Positions 40,832-51,343 are shown, counted from the first letter of the stretch. The stretch is DNA of 64,000 bases from Desulfobacula sp. (GCA_023701135.1 JAMPXP010000004.1:178409-242408); one strand, 5' to 3'. Program-made: numbers and translations. The notes: generated by a model from the sequence alone, not told the origin.

Positions 40832-41055
40832 GGCGGTAATAGGCCAACAAATCCGGAAAAGCTTTCGTTGAATTTTTCTTGTTCCGGTGTTTGTATCCGA
40901 TAACATGGAAAATATGAAGAGACAACAAAAATTTGAGCTTGAATCGGTCAGGGTCAAAAGTGATCCTCCCCTGAGAATTTTTGGATCTGACAAAGAGTTC
41001 AATAGTGGTATAAGCCGTCGGAATTCTCTTCCGGCTCCGAGGATTGACCGGCAGA

Positions 41056-44000
41056 TCAATTTACCATGCTTTTTTTCCTGGGTCTCACCCAGGTCAAAAG
41101 AACGTCCATATAATAATAGACAACGGGCGTGATATACAGGGTCAGGAGCTGGGAAGACAGGAGCCCGCCCACAACGGCCAGGCCCAGGGGCTGACGGGAT
41201 TCTCCCCCGGCCCCGTAACCCAGGGCAATGGGAAGGGTTCCCATGAGGGCCGACATGGTGGTCATCATGATGGGCCGGAACCGCACGACGGCGCCCTCGA
41301 AAATGGCGTCAATGGGTGCCTTCCCCTCTTTTCGTTCGGCTTCCAAGGCGAAATCGATCATCATGATGGCATTCTTTTTCACGATACCAATGAGCATGAT
41401 GATGCCGACAAAGCCGTAGAGATTGAGGTCGCTGCCGAAGATCATGAGGGTGATCAAGGCCCCGAACCCAGCGGCTGGAAGACCGGAGAGGATGGTGATG
41501 GGATGGATATAGCTTTCATAGAGCACGCCGAGGACAATATAGATGACAAAGACGGCCAGGGCCAGAAGAATCTGGGAACCGGCAAAGGAAGACTGGAAGG
41601 CCTGGGCCGTGCCCTGGAAACTGGTGCTCACCGTGGGCGGCAGGACCTCTGCCGACAAAGACCGGATCAGGGCCATGGCATCCCCGAGAGCCACGCCCGG
41701 ACGCAGGTTAAAGGAAATCGTCACGGCCGGAAGCTGTCCCAGGTGGTTCACCGTCAGGGGGCCGATGGTCTTGCTCAGGGTGGCAATGGTATCCAGAGGA
41801 ATGAGTTGACCGGATTTTGCCCGGATATAGAGCATGCCCAGGGCCGCCGGATCTCCCTGGTATTTGGGGTCCAGTTCAAGAATTACCTGGTACTGGTTGG
41901 TGGGGGCATAGATGGAGGATACCTGGCGGGAGCTGTAGGCATAGGACAGGGCGTTTTCCACCTGCATGACGGAAAGGCCCAGAGCAGAGGCCTTGTCCCG
42001 GTTGATCTCCACCTGGACCTGGGGGTTCCGGATCAAAAGATCGCTGGTCACATCCTGCAGTTCGGGCAAATCCCTCAGTTTGGTCTGGAATTCTCCGGCC
42101 GCGCTGTATAACTCGGTCATATTCTGACCCTGGAGGGTAAACTGGTACAGACTTTTGGTAAACATCCCCCCGATCTGGATGGAAGGAATATTTCTCAAAA
42201 AGGTTTGAACCCCCGGAACCTTGGAAAGCTTGACCCGGAGCCGCTGAAGAATCTCTTCCGCCGAAAGTTCCCGCTCCTCCCGGGGTTTAAGGCGGAGAAA
42301 GAGCCGGCCCCCGTCTTTTCCGACGGAAGACATGAACCCGTCCACGTTGGGATCTGCCGCAACAATGGCGGAAACCGATTCCTGGTGGCGTTTCATTTCC
42401 TCAAAAGAAGTCCCCTGGGCCATTTCGGTATTTCCATTGAGCCTTCCCGTATCTTCCACCGGCAGAAATCCTGTGGGAATGACGGTAAACAGCCAGCCCG
42501 TGGCAAAGGTGATGAGAAAGGTCAGGGCAAGGGTGGTTCTCCGGTAGTTCAGGACCTGTCTCAGGGATCGTTCGTATAGCCGGCGCAGGCCGTCAAAGAA
42601 GCGCTCGAATAGAAGATAGAGCCTGCCGTGCTCGGCCGTCTTGGGCGGTTTTAAAAACCGGGAACAGAGCATGGGGGTGAGGGTCAGGGACACCAGGCAG
42701 GAGACGAGGATGGCCGCGCTGATGGTAACGGCGAATTCGTGAAGGAGCCGGCCGAGAATCCCCCCCATGAACAGGACCGGGATAAAGACCGCCACCAGGG
42801 AGACGGTCATTGAAATGATGGTGAAACCGATCTCCCTGGACCCCTTAAAGGCCGCTTCCATGGCGGTTTCACCCTTTTCCATATGGCGGACAATATTCTC
42901 CAGCATGACAATGGCGTCGTCCACCACAAAGCCCACGGACAGGGTCAGGGCCATCATGGAGATATTGTTCAGGGAAAAGCCCATCACCATCATGACGGAA
43001 AAGGTTCCGACAATGGAAAGCGGCACGGCCAGGGAGGGAATAATGGTGGCGGAGAGGTTTCGGAGAAAAAGGAAGATCACCAGGATGACAAGGCCGATGG
43101 TCAGGACCAGGGTGAATTTGACATCGTGCATGGATTCCCGGATGAGCTGGGACCGGTCATAGAGCACATTCAGCTCCACCGATGCCGGGAGCTGATCCCG
43201 GAACGAGGGCAGAAGCGTTTTCACATTATCGACCACTTCGATGGTATTGGTTCCCGGCTGGCGCTGGATGGCCAGGACAATGGCCCGGGTATTGTTGTAC
43301 CAGCCTGCGCTCCGGTTGTTCTCCACGCTGTCCATGACCTGTCCCAGTTCCTCCAGGCGGACCGGGGAACCGTCCCTATAGGCCACGATGATATCCCGGT
43401 ATTCGGCAGCCTTAAAAAGCTGTCCGTTGGATTCAATGGTAAAGGCCTGTTTAGTGCCGTCGATGACGCCGGTGGGCAGATTGACATTGGCATTGTTGAT
43501 GGCCGCGGCTACCTCGTCAATGCCGATCTGCCGGGAGGCCATGGCCTTGGGGTCCAACTGGACCCGGACGGCGAATTTCTGGGACCCGTAGATATTGACC
43601 TGGGCCACGCCGCTGATGGTGGAGATCCGCCGGGCGATCAGGGTCTGGGCATATTCATCCACGGTGGAAAGCGGCAGGGTCGGGGAGCTGAGGGCCAAAA
43701 AAAGGATGGGCTGGTCCGCGGGATTGACCTTTCTGAAGGACGGGGGGGTGGTCATATCGTCGGGCAACTGGCGGGTGGCCAGGGAAATGGCGGCCTGGAC
43801 ATCCTGGGCCGCCGCATCAATATCCCGGTCCAGGGCAAACTGGAGGGTGATGCTGGTGGAACCGATGCCGCTGCTGGAGGTCATGGAATCCACGCCGGCA
43901 ATGGTTGACAACTGGTTTTCCAGGGGAATGGCCACGGCCGAGGCCATGGTATCGGGATTGGCGCCGGACAGGGAGGCATTCACCTGGATGGTCGGGAAAT

Positions 44001-44121
44001 CCACATTGGGCAGGTCATTCACCGGAAGCAGCCGGTAGGAGACGACACCGAAAATGAGGATGGCCGTCATGATCAGGGAGGTCATGATGGGCCGGCGGAT
44101 AAAAAGGTCCGCAATGTTCAT
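41056..44121 (-). CDS. RND efflux permease, HAE1/AcrB-MdtBC type
   Basis: A 1021-residue inner-membrane pump. The N-terminus NIADLFIRRPIMTSLIM is diagnostic, and the TM4 proton-relay Asp pair is in SVGFVVDDAIVMLEN near residue 397. It has twelve helices in two six-helix halves around two large periplasmic loops, and full family length. It starts within the 3' end of its adaptor gene (four-base overlap). With the adaptor and TolC-like gene it forms a complete tripartite efflux operon transcribed outer-membrane protein first. Substrate unknown; RIND-type sequence suggests drugs, bile-like amphiphiles or solvents. Confidence 0.93.
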   Translation of the reverse strand: MNIADLFIRRPIMTSLIMTAILIFGVVSYRLLPVNDLPNVDFPTIQVNASLSGANPDTMASAVAIPLENQLSTIAGVDSMTSSSGIGSTSITLQFALDRDIDAAAQDVQAAISLATRQLPDDMTTPPSFRKVNPADQPILFLALSSPTLPLSTVDEYAQTLIARRISTISGVAQVNIYGSQKFAVRVQLDPKAMASRQIGIDEVAAAINNANVNLPTGVIDGTKQAFTIESNGQLFKAAEYRDIIVAYRDGSPVRLEELGQVMDSVENNRSAGWYNNTRAIVLAIQRQPGTNTIEVVDNVKTLLPSFRDQLPASVELNVLYDRSQLIRESMHDVKFTLVLTIGLVILVIFLFLRNLSATIIPSLAVPLSIVGTFSVMMVMGFSLNNISMMALTLSVGFVVDDAIVMLENIVRHMEKGETAMEAAFKGSREIGFTIISMTVSLVAVFIPVLFMGGILGRLLHEFAVTISAAILVSCLVSLTLTPMLCSRFLKPPKTAEHGRLYLLFERFFDGLRRLYERSLRQVLNYRRTTLALTFLITFATGWLFTVIPTGFLPVEDTGRLNGNTEMAQGTSFEEMKRHQESVSAIVAADPNVDGFMSSVGKDGGRLFLRLKPREERELSAEEILQRLRVKLSKVPGVQTFLRNIPSIQIGGMFTKSLYQFTLQGQNMTELYSAAGEFQTKLRDLPELQDVTSDLLIRNPQVQVEINRDKASALGLSVMQVENALSYAYSSRQVSSIYAPTNQYQVILELDPKYQGDPAALGMLYIRAKSGQLIPLDTIATLSKTIGPLTVNHLGQLPAVTISFNLRPGVALGDAMALIRSLSAEVLPPTVSTSFQGTAQAFQSSFAGSQILLALAVFVIYIVLGVLYESYIHPITILSGLPAAGFGALITLMIFGSDLNLYGFVGIIMLIGIVKKNAIMMIDFALEAERKEGKAPIDAIFEGAVVRFRPIMMTTMSALMGTLPIALGYGAGGESRQPLGLAVVGGLLSSQLLTLYITPVVYYYMDVLLTWVRPRKKSMVN

Positions 44122-45260
44122 GGCTTTTGTTCCCCCTGGCCCGACGGATTCTTTGCCTCTATGACGGCGCCGGGGGTCAGGCGGAGCTGGCCGTCCACCA
44201 CAATGGTTTCCCCGGAGGCCAATCCGTTTTCGATCACCATTTCCTCTTCCATGGCCGGGCCCACGGTGACGGGGCGGACCTCAACGGTTTTATCCGGTTT
44301 GACGATGTAGACGAACTGGCCCTGCTGCCCGGTCTGGACCGCATTGGCAGGAACCGTCACGGCGTTTTTCAGGGAGGCCAGGGTCATGACCACATCCGTA
44401 AACCGGCCCGGCCAGAGTTTTTTGGCGGCATTGGCAAAGACCCCTTTGATTTTGATGGTCCCGGTTTCCGAATTCACGGCATTGTCCAGGAAACTCAATG
44501 TCCCGGTTTCCGTATGGCCCGGCTCATCCGGAATCATAGCCTCAATCTTCAATTCCCCCTCAGCCATGGCGGTCTTAACCTCTGCCATCCTCTTTTCCGG
44601 GATGGAAAACACCACATGGATGGGGCAGATCTGGTGAATGGTCACAATGGGGAGGTCGTTGGCCTTGACCAGGTTGCCGGGATGCAGGGCCAGGGTGCCG
44701 GTCCGGCCGGAGATGGGGGACCGGATGCTGCAATAGCCCAGTTGGATCTCAGCGCTCCGGATGGCTGCTCGGTCCGAAGCCACTGCCGCGGCAAGGGATT
44801 CGGCATTGGATCGCAGCAGGTCGTACTGGTCCTGGGCCACAATCCCTTCCTTGACCAGCCCTTCATACCGGGCCGCCTGCTCCCGGGCATATTTTTCCTG
44901 GGCCTGGTTCCTGGCCAGGGCCGCCCTGTATTGACCCAGGGTGGCCAGAAACGGCTCCGGATCAATGCTGATGAGAAGATCCCCCTTTTCAACCTCGCTG
45001 CCCTCTTCAAAATGAACCCGGGCGATCTGGCCGCTGATCTGGGATTTCAGGGCCACCGTGGCAAAGGCCTCCACCGTGCCGATGGCCTTTAACTGAACCG
45101 GGACTTCCTTTTCCATGGCCCGGGCCACGGTGACGGGTACGGCCGGTTTTGTCCGGGGTCCGTTATTTTTCTCCGATTTGCAACTGCCGAAGGCCAGGAC
45201 CGCCATCACCAGACAGGCCGCGATCAAGCGTCTTGATCCGGGCATCCTCTCATATTTCAT
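44118..45260 (-). CDS. RND efflux periplasmic adaptor (membrane fusion protein), lipoprotein
   Basis: About 380 residues. A lipobox FGSC near residue 30 anchors it in the inner membrane. The biotinyl-lipoyl half-motif KSQISGQIARVHFEEGSEVEKGDLL is the family hallmark, flanking a coiled-coil hairpin (~95-165); a beta-barrel and membrane-proximal domain follow. Of the two ATGs (45266, 45260), the second is better spaced from AAAGG. It connects the RND pump to the TolC-like protein encoded 9 bp upstream. Confidence 0.9.
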   Translation of the reverse strand: MKYERMPGSRRLIAACLVMAVLAFGSCKSEKNNGPRTKPAVPVTVARAMEKEVPVQLKAIGTVEAFATVALKSQISGQIARVHFEEGSEVEKGDLLISIDPEPFLATLGQYRAALARNQAQEKYAREQAARYEGLVKEGIVAQDQYDLLRSNAESLAAAVASDRAAIRSAEIQLGYCSIRSPISGRTGTLALHPGNLVKANDLPIVTIHQICPIHVVFSIPEKRMAEVKTAMAEGELKIEAMIPDEPGHTETGTLSFLDNAVNSETGTIKIKGVFANAAKKLWPGRFTDVVMTLASLKNAVTVPANAVQTGQQGQFVYIVKPDKTVEVRPVTVGPAMEEEMVIENGLASGETIVVDGQLRLTPGAVIEAKNPSGQGEQKP

Positions 45261-45269
45261 GGTCATCCT

Positions 45270-46757
45270 TTACTTCATATCCTTATAGAGTTGATCCGCT
45301 TCGGTTTCATCCACGGAAATTCCCTGGCGTTTTGTCAATTCCCCCGTCACCAGCCAGAGGCGCGTGAGCGCATCGGCATAGGACACCAGGGACGCAATCT
45401 GGTTGTTTCTGGCATCGGCCAGGTCCGTCTCCACATCCAGGACTTCCTTGGTGGTGGCCAGGCCGGCCTCATGTTTGCGGATAAAAGAATGCAGGCGCTG
45501 TTCAGCAAATTCAGCCCCGCGGTCCGCGACCTCGATCTGCTTGAAACCGGAATGAATCTCCCGCAGGGCCGCCCTTACCTCGTTGGAAATGTTTTCTTCA
45601 AGGCTCCTGATCCTGAGCCGGATCTGTTCGCTCTTAAGACGGCTTTTCACATACTCGTTCTCAGCCGCCCGGTTTCCCAGGGGATAGGAAAAAACAAGCC
45701 CTACACTCCAGCCGAAATTATCCAGCTTGCCGATACCCACGGGGTCATAGTCCCGATCCCGGTCCAGGGCATCAACGCCAAGGGAGGTTTTCAGCGAAAT
45801 GTCGGGCTCCAGTTTGTTTTGATAGATGCGGGTCTGAAATTCCGCCAGTTCAAGATTTTTCTTTTGTTCAAGGAGGTCCGGACGCTTGAGGGCAAGGCTT
45901 ACGGCCGCTTCTTCCGGGATATCCGGGACCTCATGGGAGGGTTTATCCGTGGGCAGGATCTCCACCCCGGCCTCCAGTTGCAGCAGCAGCCTCAGCGCAT
46001 CCAGTTGGTCTGCCACAGCCTTTTCCGCATCGATGAGGTCCTTTTCCCGCTGGACCACGCCGAATTCGGCATTCAGAATCTCCAGAGAGGGCAGGACGCC
46101 CGAAGCCACCCGGGCACGGGTTTCCGCCAGGATGGTTTTGGCCAGTTCCAGGGAAACCTGCTTGACCCCCAGCTCTTCTTTCAGCCGAAAGAGCTTGTAA
46201 TAGTCGTTTCTCACCTGGGCAATGGTGGCCAGCAGCTTGGTTTTGAACCGCTCCAGGGAGGCGTATTTTGAAATCTGCGAGACGCGGATATTTTCTTCGG
46301 TCACTTCCCGGCCCCGGTTTTTGAACAGGGGCTGGCTGATGGAAAACACCAGGTCGGTCTGGCCGTAATGCTCAAGATAGGAAGGGTTGTCCGTATCCGT
46401 ATCGGAATTGTTGAACCCAACGGAGGCCTCAGCCCCGCTGGGAAAGAGCCGTCCCAGGGACACCCCCGTGGTTTGGGAGCGGGTGTCGATGACGCGCTCT
46501 TCAATGGTGGGCCGGTCCTCTTCGGTATCGTCAATGCGGGTCTCCAGGACCAGTTTCGGGTCATAGAGAGCGCCGTAGCGGTGGATATCGGCTTCGAACT
46601 GGGCCGGGGTATACCGTTCGGCCCGCACCTCCAGGTTGTTTTCAACAGCAATGCGGACCGCCTCATTCAGGCTCAGCGGCAACTGCTCTGCGGCCAGCGG
46701 CAGACAATGGATCCATCCGTTCAGCAGCAATATCAGAAAAACCGGAAACCGTCTCAC
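45270..46757 (-). CDS. TolC-family outer-membrane efflux protein
   Basis: A 495-residue outer-membrane channel protein. It has a signal peptide (FPVFLILLLNGWIHCLPLAA), then LPLSLNEAVRIAVENNLEVRA and a repeat of the same layout after the middle, with long coiled-coil alpha-barrel helices (for example GVLPSLEILNAEFGVVQREK). It is the first gene of the efflux operon. It may also serve the second RND pair upstream, which has no TolC of its own. Confidence 0.9.
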   Translation of the reverse strand: MRRFPVFLILLLNGWIHCLPLAAEQLPLSLNEAVRIAVENNLEVRAERYTPAQFEADIHRYGALYDPKLVLETRIDDTEEDRPTIEERVIDTRSQTTGVSLGRLFPSGAEASVGFNNSDTDTDNPSYLEHYGQTDLVFSISQPLFKNRGREVTEENIRVSQISKYASLERFKTKLLATIAQVRNDYYKLFRLKEELGVKQVSLELAKTILAETRARVASGVLPSLEILNAEFGVVQREKDLIDAEKAVADQLDALRLLLQLEAGVEILPTDKPSHEVPDIPEEAAVSLALKRPDLLEQKKNLELAEFQTRIYQNKLEPDISLKTSLGVDALDRDRDYDPVGIGKLDNFGWSVGLVFSYPLGNRAAENEYVKSRLKSEQIRLRIRSLEENISNEVRAALREIHSGFKQIEVADRGAEFAEQRLHSFIRKHEAGLATTKEVLDVETDLADARNNQIASLVSYADALTRLWLVTGELTKRQGISVDETEADQLYKDMK

Positions 46758-46843
46758 AAAGAATCATCCCTCCCAGGCCAAATACAGTGTTCACTTCCGG
46801 AATGTCCAAGAAAAGGACTATCTCCCCTTCCCCCCTATTCCGC

Positions 46844-46895
46844 GACAAACCGGAGAATACGGCCGCCATTGTAAAGCAGCCGCCTTTGGTTTGTC
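46844..46895. promoter_or_regulatory. inverted repeat between the two RND operons
   Basis: GACAAACC (46844-46851) and GGTTTGTC (46888-46895) are perfect inverted 8-mers 36 bp apart in the gap between the end of RND pump 2 and the tolC-like gene. They could be paired operator half-sites or the arms of a weak terminator. Confidence 0.35.
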
Positions 46896-46929
46896 AAATG
46901 GATTCGGGCCGGTTAACCGTTTCCGAATC

Positions 46930-49900
46930 TTATTTCCCCCCGGGGCAGGCCGCCTTCCAGAGGCACTGGTCATCGGCTTCCAGACGGCATCCCGGCGCCA
47001 GGGTCAGCCCCTTCAAATCCGGTTCAGGGCAGGTCAACGGGATGATGTCGGCCAGGGGAACCTTGCCGTGTTCGCGGGCGATCAGCATATAGATGGACGG
47101 GATCACGAACAGGGTGAAAACGGTGCCGACGGCCATGCCGCCCACCAGCACAAGGCCGATGGAATTACGGGCCGCCGCACCGGCGCCGGTGACCAGCACC
47201 AGCGGGAAATGTCCGGCAATGGTGGCGCCGCTGGTCATGAGGATGGGGCGCAGCCGGGTCAGGGCCGCTTCGTAAACCGCCTGGCGTTTGGTATTGCCCC
47301 GGAGCTGAAGCTGGTTGGCAAACTCCACGATGAGGATGCCGTTTTTCGAAACCAGGCCCACCAGGGTCACCAGCCCCACCTGGGAATAGATGTTCAGGGT
47401 GGTGGTCCAACTGTTGGTCCAGAAGGGGACATTCGGATCAGGCATTCTCAGGAAGGTAAACAAGAGGGCGCCGAACATGGCCAGGGGCACCGACCCTGCC
47501 AGGATGACAAAGGGGTCGCGAAAGCTGTTAAACTGGGCGGCCAGCACCAGGAAAATCAAAACAACGGCCAGGGCAAAGGACCGGACAAAGGTGTTGCCCT
47601 CGCTCTTCAATTGCCTTGACTCGCCGGTATAGTCGATGACATAGCCCTGGGGCAGGATTTTAGCGGCCTCGTCTTCCATAAATGCCAGGACCTGCTCCAT
47701 GGGCCGGACCGGGACACCGCTGATGGAGACGGCGTTCAACTGCTGGAAGCGGTTCAGTGAACGCGCCACGGTCCGGTCCTGGATGGAGGCCACCGTGCTC
47801 AGGGGGACCAGGGTGCCGGAGGGCCCCGTGACATACACATTTTTGATCTGGTCCGCAGTGAGGCGGTCCATGCGCCGGATCTGGGGAATGACCTTGTAAC
47901 TGCGCCCGGCAATATTAAACCGGTTGACGTAATTAGCGCCCAGAAGGGCGGACAGGTCCGCGCCCACCTGCTGGAGATTCAATCCCATATCCGCCACCTT
48001 GTCGCGGTCAATGACGATCTCGGACTGGGGCTGGTCCATTTTGACATCAATGAGTGGCGGAAAGGCAAACATGCCGCTCTGGATCGCCTTGAGCTGGAGC
48101 CGGCCGGCAAAGTCAAGGATCTTGTCCGGCTCTTCAGTGGAGGCCAGAATAAATTCCACCGGGAATTGGCCTCCTCCGGGCAGGGCCGGCGGAGTCACCG
48201 GGAACATACGGATACCGGGAATGTTCCCAAGATGTTGCTGCACCTCCGGCAGGATTTGAAAAATGGTGCGGTCCCGTTCCTCCCAGGGCCGGACCACCAT
48301 TCCGCCGAAACCGGACGAGGGGTTGGTGATCTGAAAGGTAAACTCCGTCTCGGGTACGCTTTGGAAAACCTTGTTGGCTGCGGCTGCATAAAGGCTGGTC
48401 TGGTCAAGGGTGGCGTTGGCGGCGGCGTCGATAATCCCGAAGATAACGCCCTGATCCTCGGGAGGGGCAAGTTCCTTGGGCGACATGATGAACATGGGGA
48501 TGGTCAACACGCCGATGACCACCCAGACCAGGTAGACGGCCGGGCGGTTGTTCAGGGTGTGGTTCAGCCATCGGCCGTAAAGGGCTTTGATTTTCTCAAA
48601 ATTCCGGGAAATATGTCCTGCAAAGCCGACGTCGGACATGCCGGCCTTGAGCATTTTGGAGGACATCATGGGGGACAGGGTCAGGGCCACCACACCGGAG
48701 ACGGCCACGGCCCCGGCAAGGGTGAAGGCGAATTCCCGGAACAGAGAGCCGGTTAACCCGCCCTGCAACCCGATGGGGGCATATACCGCCGCCAGGGTGA
48801 CGGTCATGGCCACAATGGGGCCCACCAGTTCCCGGGCCCCTTGCAAAGCGGCGTCAAGCGGTTTTTTGCCTTCCTTGAGATGGCGTTCGACATTCTCGAC
48901 AACAACGATGGCGTCATCCACCACCAGCCCCACGGACAATACAATGGCCAGCAAGGTCAGCAGATTGATGGTAAACCCGAACACCTGCATGAGAAACACC
49001 CCGCCGATGAGGGACAGGGGGATGGCCACGATGGGAATAAAGGCCGAACGCAGGGACCCCAGGAAAAGAAAAATAATCACCACCACGATGAGCAGGGTTT
49101 CGCTCAGGGTTTTGACGACTTCGTTAATGGAGGTGCGGATATAATGGGTGGCGTCATAGGCCACCCGGGCCGTAAGCCCGCTGGGCAGATCTTTCTCTAT
49201 CCCTTCCATCTCGGCCCTCACCCGTTGGATCACATCCAGGGAATTGGCGTTGGGCAGGGGCCAGATGCCCATAAAAACCGCTGTCTGGCCGGAAAAGCGG
49301 ACTTCGGTGTCATAGTCCTCGGAACCCAGCACCACCTCGGCGATGTCCTGGAGACGGATCATGGCGTCCCCGGTTTGGCGCACCACCAGTTGTTTAAATT
49401 CCTCCACCGAATGAAGGTCCGTATTGGTGATCAGATTGACCTGAACCAGTGATCCCTTGGTCTGCCCCACGGCCGCAAGAAAATTATTGGCGGCCAGGGC
49501 CTGCCGGACCTGGACCGGGCTGATATTGAATGCCGCCATGCGCTCGGGCTTGAGCCAGATCCGCATGGCAAAGGTCCGGGCCCCCAGGATATCGGCCCGC
49601 TGGACCCCGTCAATGGCTGAAAGACGCGGCTGGACCAGGCGGGTCAGGTAATCGGTTATCATGTTCTGGGCCAGGACATCGGAGGTGAAACTCAGATAGG
49701 CCGACGCAAACTGGCTGTCCGCCGACTCCACATCAATGCTGGGCACCTCTGCCTCAGGAGGCAGATCACCGCGCACCTGGTTTACCTTTGCGCTGATTTC
49801 CGAAAGGGCCCGGATGGCGTCATAATTGAGTTTCAGGCGGACGCTGATGGTTGAAAGCCCCTGTTGGCTCTGGGATTGGATATAATCAATCCCGCCGGCT

Positions 49901-50118
49901 TCGGCAATGGACCTTTCCAGGGGCGTGGTAATGAAACCACGCACCAGGTCGGGGCTTGCCCCTACATAAATTGTCCTGACGGTGACCACCGCATTTTCAC
50001 TGCGGGGATACTGGCGCACGTTCAAGGTGCGAATGGCCTGGAGTCCGGCGATGATGATCACCAGACTCACGACAAGGGCCAGGACCGGACGGCGGATAAA
50101 AAGATCGGTAAATTTCAT
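46930..50118 (-). CDS. RND efflux permease, second HAE1-type pump
   Basis: A 1062-residue pump beginning MKFTDLFIRRPVLALVVSL, with the Asp pair in SVGLVVDDAIVVVENV near residue 397 and closing helices followed by a ~40-residue soluble tail containing three cysteines (LTCPEPDLKG... and PGCRLEADDQCLW). That tail goes beyond most family members. It lies 23 bp after its adaptor gene. It is clearly distinct from the pump at 41056, so this is not a recent tandem duplication. Confidence 0.92.
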   Translation of the reverse strand: MKFTDLFIRRPVLALVVSLVIIIAGLQAIRTLNVRQYPRSENAVVTVRTIYVGASPDLVRGFITTPLERSIAEAGGIDYIQSQSQQGLSTISVRLKLNYDAIRALSEISAKVNQVRGDLPPEAEVPSIDVESADSQFASAYLSFTSDVLAQNMITDYLTRLVQPRLSAIDGVQRADILGARTFAMRIWLKPERMAAFNISPVQVRQALAANNFLAAVGQTKGSLVQVNLITNTDLHSVEEFKQLVVRQTGDAMIRLQDIAEVVLGSEDYDTEVRFSGQTAVFMGIWPLPNANSLDVIQRVRAEMEGIEKDLPSGLTARVAYDATHYIRTSINEVVKTLSETLLIVVVIIFLFLGSLRSAFIPIVAIPLSLIGGVFLMQVFGFTINLLTLLAIVLSVGLVVDDAIVVVENVERHLKEGKKPLDAALQGARELVGPIVAMTVTLAAVYAPIGLQGGLTGSLFREFAFTLAGAVAVSGVVALTLSPMMSSKMLKAGMSDVGFAGHISRNFEKIKALYGRWLNHTLNNRPAVYLVWVVIGVLTIPMFIMSPKELAPPEDQGVIFGIIDAAANATLDQTSLYAAAANKVFQSVPETEFTFQITNPSSGFGGMVVRPWEERDRTIFQILPEVQQHLGNIPGIRMFPVTPPALPGGGQFPVEFILASTEEPDKILDFAGRLQLKAIQSGMFAFPPLIDVKMDQPQSEIVIDRDKVADMGLNLQQVGADLSALLGANYVNRFNIAGRSYKVIPQIRRMDRLTADQIKNVYVTGPSGTLVPLSTVASIQDRTVARSLNRFQQLNAVSISGVPVRPMEQVLAFMEDEAAKILPQGYVIDYTGESRQLKSEGNTFVRSFALAVVLIFLVLAAQFNSFRDPFVILAGSVPLAMFGALLFTFLRMPDPNVPFWTNSWTTTLNIYSQVGLVTLVGLVSKNGILIVEFANQLQLRGNTKRQAVYEAALTRLRPILMTSGATIAGHFPLVLVTGAGAAARNSIGLVLVGGMAVGTVFTLFVIPSIYMLIAREHGKVPLADIIPLTCPEPDLKGLTLAPGCRLEADDQCLWKAACPGGK

Positions 50119-50141
50119 GATCAGCCCCCTCTCTCCCGGTT

Positions 50142-51260
50142 TCAGGCATTGTCAGGCCGGGGTTTCAATTGGAATTCCGGGGAAATGGTATTGTCCACAA
50201 CCACGGACTGGCCGTTGCGCAGCTTGAAAACGCCCGTACTCACAACCGTGTCACCGGCTTTCAGGCCGGAATGAACCGCAACGAGATCACCGTGTTTTTC
50301 CCCCAGCTCTATAAACTGCTGGCGGACCGTCTTGCCCTCACCCTTGTCCTCTATCACAAAGACCGAATCGCTGTAAGGGGCATACAGTACGGCGGTGACC
50401 GGAATGGCCACAACCGGTTTTTTCTCCGGTAAAATAACGGCTACATTGGCGTACATGCCGGGTTTCAGATCTTCCGCCGGATTTTTCAAAGTCGCCTGCA
50501 CGCGGATATTCCGCGAGGCGCTGTCCACTTCGGAATTGATGGCCGTGATAGTGCCAAGGATCTCCCGCCCATCCGGCGAATCGGTGGTCACCCTTACAGG
50601 GAGGCCGTTTTTAAGCTGGGCCATCTGCTGCTGGGGCAAAAGGAAATTGATATATATCGGGTCAAGGGCGTGCAGGGACACAATGGATTGGCCCGGTTCG
50701 AGGATCTCCCCCAGGTTGACCTGCCGGATACCGAGACGCCCTGCAAAAGGCGCTTTTATCGTTTTCTTTTCAATTGCCGCGCCGATGCTGTCCAATTGGG
50801 CAACCGCTTTTTCATAGGCGGCTTTATTGTCATCCAAAACCGAATTTGAGACCACCTTGGCCGCTATCAAGGCCTGGGCGCGCTCATAATTCTTCCGGGC
50901 CAAATCGGCCTGGCTCCGGGCAGATCGCTGATCAGCCAGTTCCGCAGAGATGTCCTGTTGCAGCAGAAGGCTTCCTGCGGTGATCCGTGTCCCCGCCTCA
51001 AAGGCAATTTTGGTGACCCGGCCGGGAAGTTCGGCGCTCACGACCACTCCCTGCACCGATTGAAGCGACCCCACCGCCGTTAATACGGATTCCCATGTAT
51101 ATGAGCTTGCCCGGGCCGCGCTCACCGTTTCCGGCGGCGGCGCAAACGCCGCTCCATGGGCTGTCATGCGGCCTATCTGCAAGCCCTTGACCGATACGAT
51201 GATCCCCACTACAAGGATAAGCCCTGCAAGGGCAATGATGATGGGTTTTATTTTTTTCAT
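50142..51260 (-). CDS. RND efflux periplasmic adaptor, second system
   Basis: A 372-residue adaptor with an uncleaved N-terminal membrane anchor (IIIALAGLILVVGIIVSV, no lipobox). It has the half-lipoyl motif SAELPGRVTKIAFEAGTRITAGSLL and IKAPFAGRLGIRQVNLGEILEPGQ, and a short coiled-coil between them. It pairs with the pump immediately downstream. The ATG follows AAGGAAGG. An inverted repeat (51344-51395) sits in its upstream region. Confidence 0.9.
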   Translation of the reverse strand: MKKIKPIIIALAGLILVVGIIVSVKGLQIGRMTAHGAAFAPPPETVSAARASSYTWESVLTAVGSLQSVQGVVVSAELPGRVTKIAFEAGTRITAGSLLLQQDISAELADQRSARSQADLARKNYERAQALIAAKVVSNSVLDDNKAAYEKAVAQLDSIGAAIEKKTIKAPFAGRLGIRQVNLGEILEPGQSIVSLHALDPIYINFLLPQQQMAQLKNGLPVRVTTDSPDGREILGTITAINSEVDSASRNIRVQATLKNPAEDLKPGMYANVAVILPEKKPVVAIPVTAVLYAPYSDSVFVIEDKGEGKTVRQQFIELGEKHGDLVAVHSGLKAGDTVVSTGVFKLRNGQSVVVDNTISPEFQLKPRPDNA

Positions 51261-51343
51261 TCCACACCTTCCTTGTTTGACGGTAAAACCCGTCGTTCAA
51301 TGCCGGGTCGCGGAAAAAATTGAGTTTTCCAAGACACATATCA

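Noticed and set aside
40887..41132. Plus-strand 81-codon frame beginning after the AT-rich island
   Set aside because: It overlaps the end of the RND gene on the other strand, has no ribosome site and shows no recognisable motif; at most an unidentifiable remnant.
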